From contig CAYXDO010000047.1 of assembly GCA_964463485.1 (NCBI GenBank), positions 4,969 through 68,968 of the forward strand: a stretch of DNA of 64,000 nucleotides. Reading direction: 5' to 3'. A program made the translations under genes and the position numbers. Shown here piece after piece: positions 7,703-17,060 of the stretch. The DNA is from CAYXDO01 sp964463485 (GTDB lineage Bacteria > Myxococcota > Kuafuiibacteriia > Kuafuiibacteriales > Kuafuiibacteriaceae). Every line of letters starts with the position of its first letter. Position 1 is the stretch's first letter. A model generated the notes under the pieces. That model saw nothing but the letters and a program-made list of their open reading frames with translations, made no database searches and had not been told where the DNA came from.

Positions 7703-9748
7703 ATGAACACACCTACCGAGCAGCCGCACCGCCCGAGCGGGTACCGACCAGACGTCGACGGACTGCGTGCGGTCGCGGTGTTGGCAGTGCTGTTCTACCA
7801 CGCGGGGTCCTTTGGGGTCTCCGGCGGCTTCGTTGGGGTGGACGTCTTCTTCGTCATTTCGGGCTTCGTCATCGCTCGCCAAAGTTACGGGCTGCTCGCG
7901 AAGGACGAGGCGCGAGCGCCCGGATCGAAGGAGCCACATTTCTCCGCGATAGGCTTTTATTCGCGGCGGATTTGTCGCATTTTTCCGGCCTCCTTCGTGG
8001 TGTTGGGGGTGGTTTCGCTCGCCGGCGTGCTCGTCCTTCTTCCGAGAGACCTCACGGGCTTGGCGCGTGCACTCGCTCCCGCCTCGCTGTTTTACTCCAA
8101 CGTCTATTTTTGGCGTGACCAGGGCTATTTCGAGCCGGCCGCTGAAGACCGGTTCCTGCTCCACATGTGGTCTTTGGCGGTGGAGGAGCAGTTCTACGTA
8201 CTCTGGCCGGCCGTCCTTCTCGGACTGCGCCGCCGGGTCCTTCAGCGATCGTTCGCCCGGATCCTCCTCGTGACTCTCCTCGTTTCGTTTTCGCTCGCGT
8301 TCGCCGGCGTGCTCCGCGCGCCCAGCGCCACATTCTACCTATCTCCGACGAGGGCGTGGGAGTTCCTGATAGGTGCGATCTTGGCCCATCCGACGATGCC
8401 CGCCGCCTCACCCGTGACGGCGCGACTGGCCGGCGTGGCGGGCCTCACCCTCATACTCACTTCGCTTCTCGCTTTCGACAGAGAGACTTTGTTTCCGGGA
8501 CCTCTGGCCGCCGTCCCGTGCTTGGGCGCGGGACTCGTGATCTGGAGCGGCCAAGACTCTCCTTCCGGGCGATTCTTGAGCACCCGCGGGATGGTCTTCA
8601 TCGGCCTGCTCAGTTACTCGCTGTATCTTTGGCACTGGCCGTTCATCGTATTTTTCCGGTACGCGGCGATGCGGGGCCCCAGACTCCACGAAGGTCTCGG
8701 GCTCGTCCTCGTCTCGATTCTTGCCGCGTACTCCTCGTGGAAGTGGATCGAGCAACCCACGCGGCGTCGATATGCGACGGTCCAGCGAAGACGCGAGCTG
8801 TGGGTCGGTGGCTTCGGTTTGATCGCTTCGGCGGTGGCGCTATCGTTCGTCTTGAAGATCGATGGCGGGCTGCGGTCGAGATTCTCACCTTCGGTCTTGA
8901 CCCCCCACGATGTCGGCTCGAGCCGAAATAAACATGCCAGCACCTGCCTCGCTCGGGGTGATTTCGTGCCTAGGAGCGACAAGTGTCTCGTTGGCGCACC
9001 GGGGTCGAGGTCGGCGCCCGCGGTGATTGTTTGGGGAGACTCACACGCCAGCCAGTACGTCCCGGGCCTGGGAAAGTTGGCCGCAGAGGAGGGGTCGACG
9101 GTGCGACAAGCGACCAAGGGCGCATGCCACCCTCTCATCGGATATTATGCTCACGCGCTCGGCTCGAAGCCGTGGAAGGAATGCGAGTCTTTTGGGGCGG
9201 ACGCGTTCCGGCTGATCGAGGAGACGTCGTCGGTTCGAACGGTGGTCCTCATCGCTCGGTGGGCTTCGGCCGCAAGGGATGAGGCAGGTCTCTCGGCGCT
9301 CGAGACCTCCCTGAGAAACTCGGTCTCGGCGCTGGTCGCGGCGAAGAAGTCTGTGTTGATTTTCACTCAACCGCCGGAGTTCGAATTCAGCCCGCCCGAC
9401 TGTGTAGCCCGCGCTCGATCGTTCGGTCGGGAGCCGGAGACGTGTCTGAGTATCCAGCGAAGCAGCCCGAGCGTCCAATCGATCGAGCGCTCCAATGTCG
9501 TGGTCAAGAAAGTAGCTGCCGAATTCGAAGGAGTGAGGCTGTTCGATCCCTTCTCCAAGCTCTGCGGACCGGATCACTGCTCGGCCGACCAGGATGGCAT
9601 GATCATGTACCAGGACTTCGGTCACCTCAGCGTCGAGGGTGCGGCCGCGATGCTGTCGGCGTTGGGGCTCACGAGCTCGATCGCGGTGACGCGATCGAGC
9701 CTGGGTTCTGCGCAGACCTCGACGACCGGCAGCCCGAAACTCAGGTGA
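7703..9748 (+). CDS. OafA/YrhL-type acyltransferase with C-terminal SGNH domain
   Basis: This 681-aa membrane enzyme O-acylates a surface glycan. The N-terminal acyltransferase-3 domain (about residues 12-365, roughly ten membrane helices) begins with YRPDVDGLRAVAVLAVLFYH, containing the conserved Arg, Asp and His residues, followed by GGFVGVDVFFVISGF. The C-terminal SGNH/GDSL-like domain (about 430-665) has the block I VIVWGDSHA with the catalytic Ser and the late DFGHLS carrying the Asp-x-x-His pair. In this architecture the membrane part passes an acyl group across the membrane and the SGNH part transfers it to the glycan outside. The gene ends with an 8-base convergent overlap with the heptosyltransferase-like gene. 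Acetyl is the usual group, but this is not proven here. Confidence 0.88.
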   Translation: MNTPTEQPHRPSGYRPDVDGLRAVAVLAVLFYHAGSFGVSGGFVGVDVFFVISGFVIARQSYGLLAKDEARAPGSKEPHFSAIGFYSRRICRIFPASFVVLGVVSLAGVLVLLPRDLTGLARALAPASLFYSNVYFWRDQGYFEPAAEDRFLLHMWSLAVEEQFYVLWPAVLLGLRRRVLQRSFARILLVTLLVSFSLAFAGVLRAPSATFYLSPTRAWEFLIGAILAHPTMPAASPVTARLAGVAGLTLILTSLLAFDRETLFPGPLAAVPCLGAGLVIWSGQDSPSGRFLSTRGMVFIGLLSYSLYLWHWPFIVFFRYAAMRGPRLHEGLGLVLVSILAAYSSWKWIEQPTRRRYATVQRRRELWVGGFGLIASAVALSFVLKIDGGLRSRFSPSVLTPHDVGSSRNKHASTCLARGDFVPRSDKCLVGAPGSRSAPAVIVWGDSHASQYVPGLGKLAAEEGSTVRQATKGACHPLIGYYAHALGSKPWKECESFGADAFRLIEETSSVRTVVLIARWASAARDEAGLSALETSLRNSVSALVAAKKSVLIFTQPPEFEFSPPDCVARARSFGREPETCLSIQRSSPSVQSIERSNVVVKKVAAEFEGVRLFDPFSKLCGPDHCSADQDGMIMYQDFGHLSVEGAAAMLSALGLTSSIAVTRSSLGSAQTSTTGSPKLR

Positions 9749-10787
9749 CGAGCCGCGTCCCTGATGGCAGTGGAGCTCCCAGGATCGACTTGCACGCTTC
9801 CAACACCTGCTGCACGGGAATGCCAGCAGGGGGACCGTCGTGGTGGATGATGACGTTTCGTCCCGGCTCGCGAAAAAAGCCGGTGTAGGGCGCGTATTTT
9901 TTGAATCGGCGATATCGACCGAGCAGAATCACGCTCGGGCAGCGGGTCGCGTTCGCCAGATGGGCCGGCCCGCTGTCGACACCGACGAATAGCGCGCTTC
10001 TTTTGATGACTTCGGCAGTTTCGAGGATTGACAGCCGACCGCAGGAGTCGAGCCAATCGGGTCGCGGTGGCAGCGTCGATCGCACACCCACCTCTACGAT
10101 GCCAAGACCTTCGCGGGAGAGAGCGGAGCACAGCTCGACCCACTTGTCAGTCTGCCAGTCTCTCTCGGGCTCGTTCGACGAACAGTGCACGACCGCAAAC
10201 CTCGCTGGCAGCGAGAGCCGATTCACGGACAGCTCGGACGCAGGTGGGATGTATACTCGCGGCGCGCCGGTGAGTTGGGGAAGGCCGGCACCCAGGCAGA
10301 AGGCCTCGAGGAGCGACCCGAACTCGTAGTAGCGATCGACGTCGATCCGAGGGTCGCCGACGGACTTTTTCAGCGGAACTCTGCAAACCTTGCATGATCG
10401 CCGGTGAATGTGCAGATCGACGTAGAGGTCCCACGGAAAGCCATCTCGAAGGTAGGTGGTCTGGGTCAGGCACTCCACGGTCAGGACCTCGTCCAAATCC
10501 GGGTGATGTTCCAAAAGCTCTCGGTATGGAGCGCGTACGAGCCAGGTGAGATGAGCGCGAGGATGAGCCTCGCGGAGATGACGTATCACCGGTTCGCTCG
10601 CGAGGATATCGCCCATGTGTTCGATGAGGCTGACGGCGACGTAGGGGCGACGACTCTCCCGCGCACGGCGAAGCCTGACGAGCTGAGCGCCCGCAAGAGC
10701 ACGAATCCGCGACTTGTGGCCAACTCTGAGCACTCGCTTCCAGCGTGTGCGCACACGGTTCTGAAGAGTCCGAAACAGAGCCTCCAT
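9741..10787 (-). CDS. Family 9 glycosyltransferase (heptosyltransferase-like)
   Basis: This 348-aa protein belongs to GT family 9, which includes the LPS ADP-heptose transferases. The N-terminal half has the MGDILASEPVIRHLREAHP acceptor-domain signature, and the C-terminal half contains FVGVDSGPAHLANA, the nucleotide-sugar binding motif with the conserved Asp-Ser-Gly-Pro. Length and two-domain GT-B layout fit the family. Its first 40 residues are Arg-rich and may help attach the protein to the membrane. It starts at an ATG 65 bases after the end of the upstream minus-strand glycosyltransferase, suggesting an operon with it. Whether heptose or another sugar is added cannot be said. Confidence 0.84.
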   Translation of the reverse strand: MEALFRTLQNRVRTRWKRVLRVGHKSRIRALAGAQLVRLRRARESRRPYVAVSLIEHMGDILASEPVIRHLREAHPRAHLTWLVRAPYRELLEHHPDLDEVLTVECLTQTTYLRDGFPWDLYVDLHIHRRSCKVCRVPLKKSVGDPRIDVDRYYEFGSLLEAFCLGAGLPQLTGAPRVYIPPASELSVNRLSLPARFAVVHCSSNEPERDWQTDKWVELCSALSREGLGIVEVGVRSTLPPRPDWLDSCGRLSILETAEVIKRSALFVGVDSGPAHLANATRCPSVILLGRYRRFKKYAPYTGFFREPGRNVIIHHDGPPAGIPVQQVLEACKSILGAPLPSGTRLVT

Positions 10788-10852
10788 TGTCGCCTAGCGT
10801 GGCCGTGGCCACAACCAAAGAAAACCACGGGAGAGCACGGTGTGTGCAGGTG

Positions 10853-11755
10853 CTACGGGAGGGCGCGCCGCAGCGCCTTGAGCGCTCCGAGCTCGGCTTC
10901 GAACCCTGCGGCCCGATCACCGCGCGCATACGAGAATCCCGCGCGACCGGCGAGTCGCGCGGCACTCATCAGCGAGCGAACACGCTTGGTCGCGCGATCT
11001 CCCCTTGGATCAAGCTCGCGAAGCACACGCCCTGCCTCTGACCAGCGACGCCGCAGGTGTGCCCGGTTGAGCTTCTCATCCCCAATCAGGTGACGCACGC
11101 GGCACCCCGGATGGAATCCGGTGCGGTACCCCGCCGCGACCACGCGGCGACCGAGCTCGAAGTCCTCATTGGCGCGCCAATCGCGGCCCATCGGACCACG
11201 ATGCTCGTCGAAGCAACCCGCGTGCATGACAGCTCGTTTCGTGATGCCGAAGTTGCAGCCGGGAAGCTCGTGGGCCACTCGTGTGTCGAGGACGAACGGC
11301 CGATCTCCTTTGTGGCTGTAAGGCGCTGAGAGCGAACGCAGCACCGAGTCGTTGATGAACGGAGGGAGTTGCACGTTGAGAAGCGGGTCCACGGGGCCCA
11401 CGACGCAGTCGACACTTAGTTCCTGAATTGCCTCGAAATAGCGCTGGATCCACTTTGGCTCGATGCGGACGTCATCGTCGAAAAACGCGAGGTGTTCCGA
11501 AGACGATTCGTGGATTCCTCGATTGCGAGCGGCGCTCGCGCCCTTTTTGTGCTCGGTGAGGTGGCGAATCGAGATCGCCGCGCTCTTCGCTGCCCGCGCC
11601 ACCACCTCCGGCGTCTCGTCGGTGCAATTGTTGTTGACGACGAAGAGCTCCAGTCGAACTCCAGGCGGAACTTCGATCCGGTTCATCGAGTCGAGCGTTC
11701 GCGCAAGCTCGTCGCCTCGATTGTACGTGGGGATGATGATGGTCAGACTGGACAT
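10853..11755 (-). CDS. Family 2 glycosyltransferase
   Basis: A GT-A glycosyltransferase of about 300 aa. Visible motifs are LTIIIPTYNRGDELARTLDS, VVNNNCTDET in place of the usual DDGSTD, KGASAARNRGI, and the metal-binding FFDDDV (about residues 91-96). The later DWRANEDFELGRRV holds the acidic acceptor-side residues. The open frame reaches up to 11989, but ATG 11755 gives a protein that starts right at the first beta strand like its homologues; an ATG at 11821 would add 22 residues. It is divergent from the WbsX-like gene, with about 230 bases between them that must hold both promoters. The sugar donor is unknown. Confidence 0.8.
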   Translation of the reverse strand: MSSLTIIIPTYNRGDELARTLDSMNRIEVPPGVRLELFVVNNNCTDETPEVVARAAKSAAISIRHLTEHKKGASAARNRGIHESSSEHLAFFDDDVRIEPKWIQRYFEAIQELSVDCVVGPVDPLLNVQLPPFINDSVLRSLSAPYSHKGDRPFVLDTRVAHELPGCNFGITKRAVMHAGCFDEHRGPMGRDWRANEDFELGRRVVAAGYRTGFHPGCRVRHLIGDEKLNRAHLRRRWSEAGRVLRELDPRGDRATKRVRSLMSAARLAGRAGFSYARGDRAAGFEAELGALKALRRALP

Positions 11756-11988
11756 TCCAATGAAGCCGCCCAGTGCATGTTGGATCGCGCCTCGCCAGAG
11801 CGCAACCGCAGCGCGACCCATGTTGACTGCGTGGTTCCGGCGCGAGAGCGCAGGGCGGAGTACCTGGAGCAGCGCGCACAAAGCGATTTCTACAATGAGG
11901 AACTCACCGCGGATCGCGCGAAGGGCTCGCGATCCGCTCTGATTCCGATTGACCGCAGAGGTCCGAAGGTGGAGGCAAACCGCACCCA

Positions 11989-13125
11989 ATGCCGTCGCCC
12001 AGCGAGGATCGCGAGCCGAGCACGAAACTCATCGCCTTCTACCTGCCCCAGTTCCACCCCATTCCGGAAAACGATGAATGGTGGGGGACTGGATTCACCG
12101 AGTGGACCAACGTCGCGAAGGCGAAGCCGCTGTTTCCGGGTCACTATCAGCCGCATCTGCCGGCCGATCTGGGGTTCTATGACCTCCGAGTACCGGAGAC
12201 GCGGGAAGCTCAGGCGGACCTGGCCAGGCGCTACGGGGTCACCGCCTTCTGCTACTGGCACTATTGGTTCGGCGGCGGGCGTAGAATTCTCGAGCGGCCT
12301 TTCGCGGAGGTGCTCGAGTCGGGACGACCGAATTTTCCGTTTTGCCTGGCCTGGGCCAACGAGACTTGGACCGGGATTTGGCACGGAGCTCCTAAACGAG
12401 TCTTGATCGAGCAAACCTATCCTGGTGAGGACGACCATCGGCGACACTTCGATCTTTTGCTGAAGGCCTTCAGCGATCCGAGGTACTTGAGGGTCGAGGG
12501 CAAGCCGGTGTTCCTCGTGCTTCGCCCGGCCGGGTTGCCTGACTCCGAGAGGGTACTAGACCTTTGGCGAACCTTGGCGGTCAAGAGTGGGCTCGCTGGC
12601 CTTCACTTCGTCGCGCTCGCCTTCGATGAGTCGCTCGAAGGCGTCGGGCCCGGGTTCGACGGAGTGACTCTGAGCTCGACGGGTCGCGTTCGCTCGGCCC
12701 GTCCGCACCGCATGAGAGCTCGAATTCTTCGGCAAGCACGATCCTTCTCCGGGACTCGGACGCTGGCCCTAGCGGTACCCAAGTGGCTCGAGCACGTCTA
12801 CTCCTACCGCGACGCCTACCCCCTGCTGGTGAGCTCCAAGTCCATGAGTCGCGAATACTATCCGTGTGTGATCCCCAATTGGGACAACACGCCGCGGTCG
12901 GGCGTGAACGGAGTCGTCCTGCACGGCTCCACGCCCGAGCTCTTCCGGCTGCATCTTCGAAAGGCGTTGGAAAAGGCTCGAGAGGTCCCGAAATCTCGTC
13001 GCATCGTATTCATCAAGTCCTGGAACGAGTGGGCCGAAGGAAATCACCTCGAGCCGGACGCTCGATTTGGGCACGCGTATCTCAAAGTGCTCAAGCAGGA
13101 AGCCGCCCAGGCGGAGGATCGCTGA
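11989..13125 (+). CDS. WbsX-like glycan biosynthesis protein (GH99-like fold)
   Basis: This 378-aa protein fits the WbsX family found in O-antigen and capsule loci, related in fold to glycoside hydrolase family 99. The opening KLIAFYLPQFHPIPENDEWW, then GFTEWTNV, the paired aromatic segment GVTAFCYWHYWFGGG, and the FCLAWANETWT block are the family signature. The C-terminal FIKSWNEWAEGNHLEPD with Glu residues is also conserved. It may be a glycosyltransferase or a glycan-processing enzyme; the biochemical role of the family is not firmly set. The start codon and the stop of the following gene's partner overlap as TGATG, so it is translated together with the GMC oxidoreductase. Confidence 0.8.
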   Translation: MPSPSEDREPSTKLIAFYLPQFHPIPENDEWWGTGFTEWTNVAKAKPLFPGHYQPHLPADLGFYDLRVPETREAQADLARRYGVTAFCYWHYWFGGGRRILERPFAEVLESGRPNFPFCLAWANETWTGIWHGAPKRVLIEQTYPGEDDHRRHFDLLLKAFSDPRYLRVEGKPVFLVLRPAGLPDSERVLDLWRTLAVKSGLAGLHFVALAFDESLEGVGPGFDGVTLSSTGRVRSARPHRMRARILRQARSFSGTRTLALAVPKWLEHVYSYRDAYPLLVSSKSMSREYYPCVIPNWDNTPRSGVNGVVLHGSTPELFRLHLRKALEKAREVPKSRRIVFIKSWNEWAEGNHLEPDARFGHAYLKVLKQEAAQAEDR

Positions 13126-14669
13126 TGCTCGATTTGGAGAAAGCTGACTGCCCGAGCGCCGTGACCGCTGGTGTGTGTGTCATTGGTTCGGGGGCCGCGG
13201 GGAGCTACGTCGCCGCCCGGCTGGCGCGGATGGGGCACAACGTGGCGCTCTTGGAAGCGGGTGGCACCGACGTCATCGGGTGCACCGAAGCTGGGTTCGA
13301 GCCGATCTCGAGTGGAGCTCGGTATGGCGGCGTCTACGAAGGACGCGGCTTTGGGTTAGGTGGCACTTCCGCGCTGTGGGGCGGCGCGCTGATCCCTCAC
13401 GATCACACCGACATTCGACCGGAGGATCCGACCTTCGAGGCTTGGCAAGTCATCGTCGGCGCTGTCAATCAGAACGTCTCCTTGGTCCGCAAGACCCTGG
13501 GTCTCGACACGCCCACCGACTTTGGTACGCGCGCGTCCGAGATTCTGGGTCCCCTCAAGAGCAGGTTCGAGTCCGCCGGACTCTCTCCCATCGTTTCGGA
13601 GATGATTCCATTCCGGCTGCGCAACCTATCGCGGTTGCTGCCTGGCGAGGGTCGGGTTCGAGTGTTTCTCAACTCGACGGTCCGTTCCCTCACCGTCGCC
13701 AGCCCACAGGGGTCGCCCCGGATCGTCGAGGCGACTGCGGTGAGTCGGAGCGGCCGAGCTCTTGGCGTCCGGGCCGAGACGTTCGTGATCGCGGCAGGAG
13801 CGATCGAGTCCGCTCGGGTGCTTCTCGAGCTCGACGGCGCGACCAACGGACAAGTGTTGAAGGGTCGGGAGTCGATCGGCGTCGGACTCTCGGACCATCT
13901 CTCCGTTCGCGGCGCCGACGTTCACAAGAGCTCCCTCAAGCTCGCGAGCGAGCTGTTCGCGCCGCATTTCGATGGCTCGGTGCTTCGAGCGGTGCGGCTT
14001 CGTGACACGACGGTCGGGATGTCGCTCCCACGACACTTCATGCACGTGGTCTTTCCGATCGAGAACGCTGGATTTCAGCTCGCCAAAAACGTACTCGGCA
14101 GCCTTCAAAAGCGCTCACTGCCACGAGTGAGTATCGAAGAGGCCGCGAGCGGCTTCGCTGGGCTCACGGCCCTGGCGTTCGGACGGTACGCCCGGCAGCG
14201 CCTGCATGTTCCGGCCGACACGGCGTCGGGCCTGCAGCTCGATATCGAGCAAACGCCGAGCCGAGACAACTTCGTCTCGCTGTCCAGCGAGGTCGATGCC
14301 TATGGCCGCCCCCGAGCCGCAGTTCGGTGGTCGATCGCAGAGTCCGACCTCGATTACCTGCGGTCCCTTCAGACTCGAATCCTCGGCAAGTGGGCGAGCC
14401 TCGGAGGGCTTCCGGCCCTGGTACCCGTCCCCGTCGGGACCATCAGCTCGAAATTGCATGACTCTTACCATCCAGTGGGAACCTGCCGGATGGGGCGGGG
14501 ACCCGAGAGCGTCGTGGACTTCGAGCTTCGCGCGCGCGGGCTCGGCAACCTCCACGTCCTGAGCACGGGCGTGCTGCCGACGGCCGGCTCTGCAAACCCA
14601 ACCCTCACCCTCCTTTGCCTGGCCGAGCAGCTCGTCACCAATTTGTCCGGACGCAAAGCGCCGGCCTGA
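13125..14669 (+). CDS. GMC-family FAD-dependent oxidoreductase
   Basis: This 514-aa flavoenzyme is of the glucose-methanol-choline family, which oxidises alcohols, often sugars. The FAD-binding CVIGSGAAGSYVAARLARMG lies near residues 18-37, followed by LLEAGG, the GLGGTSALWGG loop, and VIAAGAIESARVLLE. The catalytic His of HPVGTCRMG and the conserved Asn in GSANPTLTL are present near the C-terminus, so it should be active. The ATG at 13125 overlaps the stop of the WbsX-like gene by one base; the longer open frame upstream is a shadow of that gene. No secretion signal is seen. A cytoplasmic sugar- or sugar-nucleotide-oxidising role in this glycan locus is an inference. Confidence 0.86.
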   Translation: MLDLEKADCPSAVTAGVCVIGSGAAGSYVAARLARMGHNVALLEAGGTDVIGCTEAGFEPISSGARYGGVYEGRGFGLGGTSALWGGALIPHDHTDIRPEDPTFEAWQVIVGAVNQNVSLVRKTLGLDTPTDFGTRASEILGPLKSRFESAGLSPIVSEMIPFRLRNLSRLLPGEGRVRVFLNSTVRSLTVASPQGSPRIVEATAVSRSGRALGVRAETFVIAAGAIESARVLLELDGATNGQVLKGRESIGVGLSDHLSVRGADVHKSSLKLASELFAPHFDGSVLRAVRLRDTTVGMSLPRHFMHVVFPIENAGFQLAKNVLGSLQKRSLPRVSIEEAASGFAGLTALAFGRYARQRLHVPADTASGLQLDIEQTPSRDNFVSLSSEVDAYGRPRAAVRWSIAESDLDYLRSLQTRILGKWASLGGLPALVPVPVGTISSKLHDSYHPVGTCRMGRGPESVVDFELRARGLGNLHVLSTGVLPTAGSANPTLTLLCLAEQLVTNLSGRKAPA

Positions 14670-14677
14670 GCACAGTC

Positions 14678-16090
14678 GTGTCGGTCAATGAATTCAACGG
14701 CCTAGGGAGCCGCCTCAGCACTCGGCTCGGCGACTCGGAGGCCCTGAATACTCAACCTCGCGCGAGACACGTATGTGCGAGCGAGAGCGATCGCGTGGCG
14801 TCCCCCAAACCCCCGGCGGCTGGGCAACTTCGACCCCCAGTCATTCACTGCGTCTACCGAGAAGGACTCTCGGCGATCTTCCGTTCGCAGATTCTCACCC
14901 CGGTCCGCCAATACCAGAGCGACGGCTGGGACGTCCGCCTCGTCGTATTCACACCCATTGGAGAGTACCTTCGCAGGCCCGCCCGAGAGGCTTGGGAGTC
15001 TCAGTCGGCAGCCATTCGGGAGGTCGTTGGTGGCCGCTTCCATCGCCTCCCTTCGGGACCCGCTCGCATCCACAGCCTGCGGGCGGACGCTCTACTCTTC
15101 AAGACATGGATTCATGAGCAGCCGTGGGTAGACCAGCCCTTCATCCTGCATTGCCGTGGGCGGTCGATGACTCTGATCGCAGCGCAGGCTCTCACGCAGC
15201 TTCCGCACGGGCGCCTGATCTTCGACTGCCGCGGACTTGGGCATGTCGAGGGATCGGGTCGGGGCAACTCTGAATCAACGGGTCTGGCGAAGTTGGATCG
15301 CGAGGCGGTTCGCCGCGCAGACGTCGTGTTATGCGTCTCCGACACGATGAAGCGGGTCCTCGAGCCCGTGGCCGCGGGAAAGGCGGTCGTCGTCTCGCCC
15401 TGCGTTGTGGACACTGCGCACTTCGCGGCACAGATGCGTCACCGCGACCGGATTCGAGAAGAGCTCGGACTCACTCGTCGATTCGTAGTCGTCTATTGCG
15501 GCAGCCTCACGCCCTGGCAGCTTCCGGAGCACTCCGCCCGGGTATTCAAGATCATTCGTCAAGTGGACCGGACGGCCCATTTCCTGGCGGTAACGACTCA
15601 GCCGGACACCATGCGTCGACGCCTTCACCAAGCGGGGTTGTCAGACCAGAGCATGACGGTGGTTTCGGTTCCGCACGAAGAGGTGGGCAACTACCTCGCG
15701 GCCGGCGACGTCGGGTTGCTCCTGCGCGAGTCGAGGTTCTTCAACGAGGTCGCGTCCCCGGTCAAGTTCGCGGAGTACCTCGCGGCCGGAATGCCGGTGA
15801 TACTCACCGAAGGGATCGGTGACTACTCGGAGATGGTGTCCCGCGAAGACCTTGGGCTCGTAATAGACATCGATGATTCGGGAACGGAGCTCGAGCGGAG
15901 AGTCGGAGACTTCGTGGCGCGCGTGACCGAGAACCGCACCGAGCTCCAAGAGCGGTGCTCCGGAGCCGCGCGCCGATGGCTGGATGCGACTCAGCGCCAG
16001 GATCGGGTCGTGAGGCTCTACACCGCGCTCGCGGGCGGCGAGCGACCTCAGGACCAGCCCGACTCAGCGGCCCCCGGGCTCGCGCGCTAG
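14678..16090 (+). CDS. Glycosyltransferase, GT4/GT1-like (GT-B fold)
   Basis: This GT-B glycosyltransferase of about 470 aa is probably the retaining family 4 type. Evidence is in the C-terminal half: RRFVVVYCGSLTPWQ, the VPHEEVGNYLAAGDVGLLLRE stretch and SPVKFAEYLAAGMPVI, which is the nucleotide-sugar binding Glu region. The N-terminal half has an RGRSMTLIAAQ helix and LIFDCRGLGHVEG, similar to enzymes that follow an undecaprenyl-linked acceptor. The GTG at 14678, eight bases after the GMC stop, is the chosen start; the first 50 residues are poorly conserved in appearance, so a later GTG near 14796 is possible. Its end overlaps the convergent galE gene by 27 bases. Confidence 0.8.
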   Translation: MSVNEFNGLGSRLSTRLGDSEALNTQPRARHVCASESDRVASPKPPAAGQLRPPVIHCVYREGLSAIFRSQILTPVRQYQSDGWDVRLVVFTPIGEYLRRPAREAWESQSAAIREVVGGRFHRLPSGPARIHSLRADALLFKTWIHEQPWVDQPFILHCRGRSMTLIAAQALTQLPHGRLIFDCRGLGHVEGSGRGNSESTGLAKLDREAVRRADVVLCVSDTMKRVLEPVAAGKAVVVSPCVVDTAHFAAQMRHRDRIREELGLTRRFVVVYCGSLTPWQLPEHSARVFKIIRQVDRTAHFLAVTTQPDTMRRRLHQAGLSDQSMTVVSVPHEEVGNYLAAGDVGLLLRESRFFNEVASPVKFAEYLAAGMPVILTEGIGDYSEMVSREDLGLVIDIDDSGTELERRVGDFVARVTENRTELQERCSGAARRWLDATQRQDRVVRLYTALAGGERPQDQPDSAAPGLAR

Positions 16091-17053
16091 CCAGTCGCAG
16101 GCGTGCCGAATCATGAGCTCGAGCGCGGAATAGGCCGGCCGCCAACCCAAGACCTCCTTGGCCCTTCGCGCATCGGCGACGAGCACGGCGGGGTCTCCTG
16201 GGCGCCTTGGCGCTTCGCGGATCGCTATTTTCGCGCCAGCGACATCCTCGGCGCACGCGATCACTTCTCGCACCGAAAAGCCGGCTCCGTTGCCCAGGTT
16301 GAAGCTCTGACTCTTGCCCTCTCGGGCGAGGAATTCGAGCGCCAGCAAGTGGGCCTGAGAAATGTCGACGACGTGAATGTAGTCTCGAACGCAAGTCCCG
16401 TCGGACGTCGGATAGTCGGTTCCATAGATCGAAAACGAAGGTCGCAAGCCGAGCGCCGCCTGGAGCACCAGCGGGATGACATGAGTCTCGGGGTCGTGAA
16501 GCTCACCCGCTCGGCCGCGAGGGTCCGCGCCTGCGGCGTTGAAATAGCGCAAGACGACGGACTTCAGCCCGTAAGCCTGGTCGAAGTCTCGAAGGATCTG
16601 CTCGACCATGAGTTTGCTGAACCCATACGGATTGATCGGCAGCTGGGGCGTGTCCTCGTCGATCGGCTTGCCCGAGCCATGGCCGAACGTGGAGCAAGTC
16701 GAAGAAAAAACGAACTGCTTCACGTTCGCTTCGAGCATCGTCTCGAGCAGAGCGAGCGTGGCGCCGACATTATTTCGGTAATACTTCGCAGGATCGGTGA
16801 CAGACTCTCCGACGTAGGCGTGCGCGGAGAAATGCATGACCGCGTCGACTCGCTCTTCCTCGAACACCGGACGGAGCGCCGCCCTATCGGAGATATCAGC
16901 GCGCACGAAGCGCACATTCGGGTGGTCCGGCACCAGCCGGCGATGGCCGGTGCACAGATTATCCACGACGATCACCCGATCGCGCTCGAGCAAGTCCAAG
17001 ACCGCGTGGGAGCCGATGTAGCCGGCACCCCCTGTGACCATGATTGTCGCCAC
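16064..17053 (-). CDS. galE: UDP-glucose 4-epimerase
   Basis: This 329-aa short-chain dehydrogenase-fold enzyme interconverts UDP-glucose and UDP-galactose (or their N-acetyl forms) in the cytoplasm. The NAD-binding VTGGAGYIGSHAVLDLL is at residues 6-22, VVDNLCTGHR follows, and the catalytic Tyr-x-x-x-Lys is in NPYGFSKLMVEQ. The SSTCSTFG block with the catalytic Ser/Thr, YFNAAGADP, and the RDYIHVVD signature near residue 220 are all classic GalE. Length is typical. It supplies galactose-type donors for the locus. The start is followed on the same strand by nothing coding until the PqqD gene eight bases upstream, so these may form one transcript. Confidence 0.93.
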   Translation of the reverse strand: MATIMVTGGAGYIGSHAVLDLLERDRVIVVDNLCTGHRRLVPDHPNVRFVRADISDRAALRPVFEEERVDAVMHFSAHAYVGESVTDPAKYYRNNVGATLALLETMLEANVKQFVFSSTCSTFGHGSGKPIDEDTPQLPINPYGFSKLMVEQILRDFDQAYGLKSVVLRYFNAAGADPRGRAGELHDPETHVIPLVLQAALGLRPSFSIYGTDYPTSDGTCVRDYIHVVDISQAHLLALEFLAREGKSQSFNLGNGAGFSVREVIACAEDVAGAKIAIREAPRRPGDPAVLVADARRAKEVLGWRPAYSALELMIRHACDWLAREPGGR

Positions 17054-17060
17054 GTCGGAC

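Noticed and set aside
12783..13124. Upstream extension of the GMC oxidoreductase frame
   Set aside because: It is the out-of-frame shadow of the WbsX-like gene; ATG 13125 fits the FAD fold.
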